From the NCBI GenBank assembly GCA_002390745.1, contig DGQK01000055.1, forward strand, positions 1-5,638: a DNA stretch of 5,638 nucleotides, given 5' to 3'. The stretch comes from Bacteroidetes bacterium UBA4416. GTDB taxonomy: Bacteria; Bacteroidota; Bacteroidia; B-17B0; Aurantibacillaceae. Position numbers and translations under genes: made by a program. This document shows, in pieces, positions 5,287 through 5,638 of the stretch. Positions within the stretch are counted from its first letter, which is position 1, and each line of letters opens with the position of its first letter. The notes under the pieces are model-generated. The model was not told the origin of the DNA. It worked only from the letters and a program-made list of their open reading frames with translations, and made no database searches.

Positions 5287-5571
5287 TTAAAGCTGCATAA
5301 ATTCGACCAGTAATGCTTTATACTGCATTAATTTTGTTCTTTGCTTATACATCAAGGTAGCATCATTATCTACAGCCGCAACTCTTATAATTAAATCTAT
5401 CGCGTTGCCGGACGTTGAAAACAACTGTTTCAGCTCCGTACTGATCTCGTCGCTCTTTTGTTTCAGAAAATGCCTGCTTTCTGCACTTTCTGCAAAAGCA
5501 TAGTCAGTAGCCGACAAAAGCAGCATATCAAACTTGTTTATTAACCGATTATAAGTCTCCGCTTCTGCCAT
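5287..5571 (-). CDS. Unrecognised 94-residue helical protein
   Basis: This minus-strand gene begins at the ATG complement of 5569-5571 and ends at 5287-5289, directly adjoining the stop of the convergent plus-strand gene. The protein is predicted all-helical, with amphipathic stretches (NRLINKFDMLLLSATDYAF, 8-26; DEISTELKQLF, 41-51; AIDLIIRVAAV, 57-67; a Lys-rich end LMYKQRTKLMQYKALLVEFM, 73-92). There are no membrane segments or catalytic motifs. An 11-base inverted repeat spans its start region, and a near-consensus -7 element (TCATTTTG read on the minus strand, 5597-5604) lies just upstream of the start. The overlap-free convergent pairing with the neighbouring AT-rich gene suggests both belong to the same compositional block. 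The family is not recognised. Confidence 0.7.
   Translation of the reverse strand: MAEAETYNRLINKFDMLLLSATDYAFAESAESRHFLKQKSDEISTELKQLFSTSGNAIDLIIRVAAVDNDATLMYKQRTKLMQYKALLVEFMQL
5311..5336 (+). terminator. Possible terminator hairpin for the gene at 4939
   Basis: TAATGC (5311-5316) and GCATTA (5325-5330) form a 6-base-pair stem with an 8-base loop, followed by ATTTTGTTCTTTG. It lies 24 bases past the stop of the plus-strand gene and inside the antisense coding sequence. The stem is short and AT-rich and the T-run is interrupted, so the call is weak. Confidence 0.25.
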
Positions 5572-5589
5572 TAGGTGTTAATCGGTTAA
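5541..5589. repeat. 11-base inverted repeat over the start of the minus-strand gene
   Basis: TTAACCGATTA (5541-5551) is the exact reverse complement of TAATCGGTTAA (5579-5589), with 27 bases between. The start codon of the minus-strand gene (5569-5571) lies in the loop. In RNA this would put the start codon in the loop of an 11-base-pair stem; in DNA it could be a dyad operator for a dimeric regulator. Confidence 0.5.
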
Positions 5590-5596
5590 ATCTACA

Positions 5597-5628
5597 CAAA
5601 ATGAGAGATTGTAACACGTATGCGCCAA
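5597..5628 (-). promoter_or_regulatory. Near-consensus promoter for the minus-strand gene
   Basis: Read on the minus strand, TCATTTTG (5604 to 5597) differs from TAnnTTTG at one fixed position. A TTG (5628 to 5626) lies 21 bases further upstream, where a -33 element is expected. It is about 25 bases from the start codon. The match is imperfect, so this is tentative. Confidence 0.3.
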
Positions 5629-5638
5629 CTTTTCATTT

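Overview
The window looks like an accessory or mobile region of a Bacteroidetes genome, possibly a Chitinophaga-like lineage. The evidence is threefold. Most genes start with A-rich leaders rather than Shine-Dalgarno sequences. A Bacteroidetes-type TAnnTTTG promoter core lies before the gene at 4939. The proteins ending in a YDVxxPDGxSIRI domain belong to a small-protein type I associated with this phylum. The genus is a guess. No rRNA, tRNA, CRISPR array, insertion sequence, integrase or tailed-phage structural gene is visible.

Positions 1-4706 hold eight tightly packed plus-strand genes that probably form one operon. In order they are: (1) the 3' end of a charged helical protein; (2) a 96-residue protein with two membrane segments; (3) a very acidic, Glu/Gln-rich protein with a small basic C-terminal domain; (4) a 154-residue protein whose C-terminal half resembles DnaA domain IV, the DnaA-box-binding helix-turn-helix; (5) a second protein with acidic disordered tails around a helical core; (6) a 304-residue P-loop ATPase with Walker A, Walker B and a sensor motif like those of FtsK/HerA-type viral packaging ATPases or Zot-like proteins; (7, 8) two tandem paralogs with a histone-H1-like Lys/Ala linker between two small domains. 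Spacers are 5-25 bases, except for 70 bases before gene 4.

Positions 4707-4938 are mostly non-coding. They hold a weak hairpin, a doubtful 24-codon reading frame and a good promoter candidate (4888-4917). Two unrecognised small genes follow, convergent and abutting without a gap: 4939-5286 on plus and 5287-5571 on minus. An 11-base inverted repeat straddles the start codon of the minus-strand gene. Base composition becomes clearly more AT-rich from about 4800 onward, so the operon may end at or near an element boundary.

Taken together, a motor ATPase, a small membrane protein, a DNA-binding protein without a catalytic domain, acidic disordered proteins and polycationic proteins would fit a DNA-handling module. 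Examples are the packaging or virion part of a non-tailed (tectivirus-like or filament-like) prophage, or a plasmid-like element. This is inference: no capsid protein, replication protein or recombinase is in view to prove it.
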